From Thermoleophilia bacterium UBA5186 (lineage in GTDB: Bacteria; Actinomycetota; Thermoleophilia; Gaiellales; Gaiellaceae): DNA of 6,881 nucleotides. Of the stretch, positions 6,001 to 6,881 are shown in pieces (the first letter of the stretch is position 1; every line of letters starts with the position of its first letter). The notes beneath the pieces are model-generated. The model was not told the origin of the DNA and searched no databases. It saw nothing but the letters and a program-made list of their open reading frames with translations. The position numbers and the translations under genes were made by a program. The stretch lies in contig DHWI01000178.1 of the NCBI GenBank assembly GCA_002413095.1, forward strand, positions 39,520-46,400, read 5' to 3'.

Positions 6001-6881
6001 CCGGACGCGACCGCGTTCGTCAGCGCCGAGAGGCTCAGCGTGGGCGTCGAAGGCGCCGTCGTGTCGATCTGGATCGTCTTCGACTGGACCGACTCGACGT
6101 TCCCGACGCGGTCGTATGCGGCCCACCTCACCGTGGTCGAGGCGCCCACGTTGAACGGGGCGGAGTAGGTCGTCCCGCCGGCCGTCGGGTCGGAGCCATC
6201 GGTCGTGTACGCGATGTGGTCGAGCCCGGAGCCGCCGTCGCTCGCCGCCAGCGCGATCGCCACCGGCGCGCTCGTCGACCAGCCGGCGCCGCACGGTGAC
6301 CCGTCACACGACATCGAGCTCGTCGGGGCCGTCGCGTCAGCCGTGATCGAGACGCTGTCCGTCGACGTCAGGCCCGCGTTGTTGTGCCCGACCACGCCGA
6401 CGGATCCAGGCTCGCTCGGCGCGCCGGAGTAGGAATAGCTGGAGCTGTACGGGCCGGGTGCCGCGACGTCTCCCCCGGAGCCGAAGCCGCTCGCCGACGG
6501 GAAGCTCGCCTTCTGCACGCCGGACTGCGCGTCGCTGACGGTGGCCGTGATGTCGAAGCCGCCGGAGCCGCCGGGCCGGTAGAACGCGGTGCCGGAGCTC
6601 AGGTACACGGAACCCGTCGCGTTTGCGAGGCCCGCGGCGGTGCTCGGCGCGCTCGTGTCGATGCGAACCGTCGTGGAGCTGACGCTCTCGACGTTCCCGA
6701 CGTTGTCGTAGGCGGCGTAGCGGACGGTCGCCGTCGCAGCGACCGTGAAGGCGCCGGAGTAAGTCGTTCCGCCGGCGGTCGGGTCTGAGCCGTCGGTCGT
6801 GAAGGCGATGTGGTCGACGCCGGAGCCGCCGTCGGTCGCCGAGAGCGCGACGCTCACCGGCGAGGTCGTGAACCAGCCGGC
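1..6881 (-). CDS. Giant multidomain Ig-like repeat surface/secreted protein, partial at both ends
   Basis: The frame whose codons begin at base 6881 on the minus strand runs through the whole window without a stop: 2293 complete codons to base 3, with bases 1-2 belonging to the next codon. The translation is coherent throughout: regular beta-sandwich modules of about 85-107 residues joined by V/I-D-N-T-x-P-type junctions, with conserved W, Y-D-L-R and A-T-D-x-A-G-N motifs. Third codon positions are overwhelmingly G or C, as expected of a real gene in a high-GC genome. Residue order is: hexosaminidase-C-like and Y/F-RPG modules (1-377), Cys-pair module (378-484), fifteen Ig-like units (485-1897), Big_5-like unit (1898-1989), unnamed domain (1996-2142), Gly/Ser/Thr linker (2143-2189), C-terminal domain (2190 onward). 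No transmembrane segment, catalytic domain or sorting signal is visible. Start codon, signal peptide, ribosome binding site and C-terminus lie outside. Such arrays usually form extracellular stalks or adhesins. That role is inferred, and no specific function or ligand can be assigned. Confidence 0.93.
3..314 (-). other. C-terminal beta domain, cut by the window edge
   Basis: Residues 2190-2293. It begins L-S-M-R-V-A, then R-P-G-R-Q-V-R-I-G-A-R-I-V-S-T-K-K-A-T-G-T-V-T-L (written here as one continuous strand pattern), a W-A-F-K-V-K-S-G-S strand, V-L-L-F-K-M-P, K-P-G-R-Y-T-L-A-W-R-L and V-T-K-L-T-I-P, leaving the window at W-T-L-V-G. It is richer in Lys and Arg than the rest of the protein. The 'K-P-G-R-Y-T-L-x-W' segment is typical of small C-terminal beta-sandwich domains of actinobacterial surface proteins. 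No LPXTG motif or membrane helix appears before the edge, so the anchoring mode cannot be seen. Confidence 0.55.
315..455 (-). other. Gly/Ser then Thr-rich linker
   Basis: Residues 2143-2189. It starts D-L-T-P-P-A-D, runs through a Gly/Ser/Asp stretch (S-G-S-G-G-G-S-D-T-G-G-G-S-G-S-G-S-D-G), then fifteen residues that are Thr except for one Gly and one Ser (bases 371-327), and ends P-H-P-Q. The plus strand shows the complementary GTC/GTG-rich run. Such low-complexity segments usually span cell-wall material or carry O-linked sugars. Either role is inference here. Confidence 0.82.
456..896 (-). other. Beta-rich domain of unknown function
   Basis: Residues 1996-2142, 147 residues, single copy. 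The domain reads T-T-P-Y-V-E-E-N, then G-A-S-V-T-M-P-Q-G-A-W-P, D-W-I-V-V-R-I-E-M, D-V-T-A-H-W-A-L-S-G-A-Q, F-E-Q-P-L-T-I-T-I, F-D-G-S-T-W-R-V-L-R, a loop with W-S-D-G-Y-W-S-D-G-S-G-V, and a last strand H-L-S-Q-F-A-V-V-R-D. The order 'V-x-x-P-x-G-A ... P-L-T-I-T-I ... G-x-W ... H-x-S-x-F-A-V' recalls ZU5-like beta-sandwiches, but that is only a resemblance of pattern. It contains no cysteine and no visible catalytic motif, and it sits between two flexible linkers, so it is probably a separately folded domain. Confidence 0.5.
897..1190 (-). other. Big_5-like Ig module plus Gly6 hinge, end of the Ig array
   Basis: Residues 1898-1995. After D-N-S-A-P-S it reads S-S-T-P-A-D-G-A-V-I, then S-I-V-L-V-A-S-E-N-L, then I-D-G-A-T-L-D-G and a P-H-T-L-A-G-L-L-R-D-A-S-G-K-T closing segment. 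'T-P-A-D-G-A ... I-x-L-x-x-S-E-x-L' is the layout of Big_5 (SbsA-like Ig) domains, which often cap arrays. It lacks the central W and Y-D-L-R motifs of the preceding units. Six consecutive glycines (914-897) follow a W-A-S and form a flexible hinge. Confidence 0.62.
1191..2630 (-). repeat. Tandem bacterial Ig-like units 11-15
   Basis: Units at 2630-2322 (103 residues), 2321-2049 (91), 2048-1770 (93), 1769-1473 (99) and 1472-1191 (94). All have the longer core (A-P-Y-S, A-P-F-R, A-P-F-S, S-P-Y-A or A-P-W-S, then a strand ending W-N-T, W-D-T, L-D-S, W-D-A or F-D-T), followed in four of the five by D-G-x-Y-D-L-R or a close variant. Unit 11 opens with V-C-P-A-C (codons 2610-2612 and 2601-2603), a close Cys pair next to the domain junction. 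Unit 12 is the most canonical Big_7 copy, with V-E-F-F-V-D-G-R-S-L-A. Units 13 and 15 share R-S-P-A-G-A and have lost the D-x-G-S-G loop that most other units keep. Confidence 0.8.
2631..2894 (-). repeat. OmpL47-like beta unit 10
   Basis: Residues 1330-1417. It differs from its neighbours: D-N-T-P-P-S-T-S-D-N-A-P, then S-S-D-V-T-V-N-L-S-A-N-D-S-G-S-G-V, E-Y-S-V-D-G-D-G-F-Q-A-G-S-S-V, an N-G-S-N-D-G-T-H-T-I turn, and Y-F-S-A-D-V-A-G-N-I-E-A-T-K. The order 'S-D-V-T-V-x-L-x-A-x-D-x-G-S-G-V ... Y-S-x-D-G ... D-G-x-H-x-I-x-Y-x-S-x-D-x-A-G-N-x-E' is the common OmpL47-type surface repeat. It is present once here and is likely a spacer or ligand-presenting module. Confidence 0.72.
2895..3755 (-). repeat. 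Tandem bacterial Ig-like units 7-9
   Basis: Units at 3755-3477 (93 residues), 3476-3165 (104) and 3164-2895 (90). Units 7 and 9 share the opening D-N-P-G-V-N-V-R-G or G-D-P-G-A-N-L-R-G and the loop D-P-G-(G)-A-N-A-S-G-V, a longer version of the D-x-G-S-G turn. They also share a compact W-x-x-x-P-x-x-W-(D/S)-T core. Unit 8 has a longer loop, D-P-D-D-P-A-G-R-P-G-S-G-V, and the alternative S-P-A-G-A-D-T-W-T then S-A-P-Y-S-A-T-L-D-T core. All three end in Y-K-L-R, Y-D-F-R or Y-D-I-R followed by a D-x-A-G-N-type motif. None contains cysteine. Confidence 0.8.
3756..4010 (-). repeat. 'ECSLDGG'-type Ig-like unit 6
   Basis: Residues 958-1042, the shortest unit at 85 residues. It follows the pattern P-P-E-T-T-I, then A-S-P-S-F-T-F-S-S-T-E-A-G-S-T-F, then E-C-S-L-D-G-G-A-F-G-P-C, then D-G-T-H-D-F-A-V-R-A-I-D-P-A-G-N-T-D. 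This is a very widespread repeat of bacterial surface proteins, and the two cysteines (codons 3900-3902 and 3870-3872) are its invariant pair. It differs clearly from the Big_7-like units on both sides and looks like a single module inserted into the array. Confidence 0.8.
4011..4325 (-). repeat. Ig-like unit 5, with a Cys pair and long inter-strand loop
   Basis: Residues 853-957, 105 residues, the longest unit of the array. It opens D-N-T-P-P-T-I-S-L-T-A-P-A-D-G-G-Y and has the D-A-G-S-G-V loop and V-E-F-F strand of Big_7-like domains. The strand then carries Q-C-S-D-T-S-I-G-C, two cysteines seven residues apart (codons 4185-4187 and 4164-4166), where its neighbours have a plain hairpin. It ends G-H-R-A-L-R-A-V-A-T-D-N-A with the usual G-N replaced by D-R. 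The Cys pair is likely a disulfide bracing the extended hairpin. Confidence 0.75.
4326..5429 (-). repeat. Tandem bacterial Ig-like units 1-4
   Basis: Four units: 5429-5130 (100 residues), 5129-4866 (88), 4865-4602 (88) and 4601-4326 (92). Each starts with a D-N-T-P-P-like block (L-D-P-P in unit 1, D-N-T-K-P in unit 4), then G-x-V-x-L-T-x-T-A-x-D, a D-x-G-S-G loop in units 2-4, a central W-T or W-K, and a Y-D-L-R or Y-Q-V-R strand followed by D-x-A-G-N. This is the layout of bacterial Ig domains of the Big_7 type. Units 2-4 share the compact form with T-P-A-S-W-N-T or P-A-A-W-D-T after the central W. Unit 1 instead has the longer S-P-Y-S-A-S-F-D-T-T form. None of the four contains cysteine. 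They probably act as stalk spacers. Confidence 0.8.
5430..5750 (-). other. Cys-pair beta module between the two-module units and the Ig array
   Basis: Residues 378-484. The module opens G-G-N-V-D-Y-V-D-G-F-R-S, then has a D-S-G-A-G-L-D loop, a L-L-E-R-S-V-A-T-L strand, a cysteine in G-T-C-T-G-F (codon 5586-5588), a second in G-H-C-Y-M-Y-R-Y (codon 5505-5507), and a V-Q-D-L-V-G-N-A closing motif. Two cysteines about 27 residues apart suggest one disulfide across the domain. It occurs once in this window, at the switch from the two-module region to the Ig-like stalk. I recall similar modules in large surface proteins of high-GC actinobacteria but cannot name a family. Confidence 0.55.
5751..6065 (-). 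repeat. Y/F-RPG beta module, copy 2
   Basis: Residues 273-377. It contains T-V-Y-F-R-P-G-I-A-G-G-F-N-L, D-G-E-S-G-V, Y-S-F-P-A-L-G-A-G-W and a T-N-N-A-G-Q-T-S-T-P closing strand before T-A-D-S-S-G-P. It is the paralogue of the module at 6659-6339 and has no cysteine. With the preceding hexosaminidase-C-like module it completes a second round of a two-module unit about 594 bases (198 residues) long. Confidence 0.6.
6066..6338 (-). repeat. Chitobiase/hexosaminidase-C-like module, copy 2 with a Cys pair
   Basis: Residues 182-272. After T-A-D-A-T-A-P the module opens with S-M-S-C-D-G-S-P-C, two cysteines five residues apart (codons at 6306-6308 and 6291-6293). It continues with the same core as copy 1: A-G-W, D-G-G-S-G-L-D-H-I-A, T-T-D-G-S-D-P-T-A-G-G-T-T-Y and W-A-A-Y-D-R-V-G-N-V-E-S-V. 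The Cys pair could form a small disulfide loop, which fits export. The corresponding opening of copy 1 is outside the window, so it is unknown whether both copies have it. Confidence 0.72.
6339..6659 (-). repeat. Y/F-RPG beta module, copy 1
   Basis: Residues 75-181. A Ser/Gly/Ala-rich module with the core A-F-Y-R-P-G-G-S-G-G-F, then a D-A-Q-S-G-V loop, a K-A-S-F-P strand, a Gly-rich stretch, and a closing H-N-N-A-G-L-T-S-T segment before T-A-D-A-T-A-P. It has no cysteine. Copy 2 at 6065-5751 shares the order R-P-G-x-x-G-G-F, D-x-x-S-G-V, F-P, N-N-A-G-x-T-S-T and T-A-D. The fold is probably Ig-like, judged from strand pattern and length. I do not recognise a named family with confidence. Confidence 0.6.
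6660..6881 (-). repeat. Chitobiase/hexosaminidase-C-like module, copy 1 (N-terminal part outside window)
   Basis: Residues 1-74. The visible part carries S-A-T-D-G-G-S-G-V, then a T-T-D-G-S-D-P-T core, then Y-A-A-Y-D-N-V-G-N-V-E and ends at I-D-T-S-A-P. The 'Y/T-T-D-G-S-x-P' turn followed by a strand ending in an aromatic-A-x-D-x-x-G-N motif is typical of the CHB_HEX_C_1 (FN3-like) family, a non-catalytic beta-sandwich often found next to surface or carbohydrate-binding modules. About 58 of 80 residues match copy 2 at 6338-6066 by eye, counting the shared A-G-W start and the I-D-T-x-A-P-S end. Confidence 0.72.

Overview
The whole window lies inside one very large protein-coding gene on the minus strand. 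Reading the reverse complement from base 6881 down to base 3 gives 2293 consecutive codons with no stop, and neither the start nor the stop codon is in the window. The sequence is very GC-rich with strong G/C preference at third codon positions. The product is a modular, repeat-rich protein of the bacterial surface or secreted type. Base composition and the module types suggest a high-GC actinobacterium-like organism, possibly Thermoleophilia/Solirubrobacterales. That placement is inferred from style only.

Layout in protein order (high to low coordinates). Bases 6881-5751 hold two rounds of a two-module unit: a chitobiase/hexosaminidase-C-like beta module followed by a Gly/Ser/Ala-rich module with a Y/F-RPG signature. 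Bases 5750-5430 hold a related module with a Cys pair. Bases 5429-1191 hold fifteen tandem Ig-like beta-sandwich units of 85-105 residues, each starting with a V/I-D-N-T-x-P-type junction. Most are of the bacterial Ig (Big_7-like) kind, with two foreign-looking inserts: an 'ECSLDGG' unit at 4010-3756 and an OmpL47-like unit at 2894-2631. Bases 1190-915 hold a Big_5-like unit and a Gly6 hinge follows. Bases 896-456 hold a beta-rich domain I cannot name. Bases 455-315 hold a Gly/Ser then Thr-rich linker, and bases 314-3 begin a C-terminal beta domain that continues beyond the window.

The repeats look like a stalk that holds something away from the cell, with the C-terminal linker near a cell-wall or terminal domain. 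No enzyme, RNA gene, CRISPR array, mobile element, promoter or terminator is visible, and there is no intergenic DNA. The many other open frames on both strands are shadows of this repetitive GC-rich gene. I see no new multi-gene system. The points of interest are the domain architecture, the paired cysteines, the mosaic repeats and the unnamed C-terminal domains.
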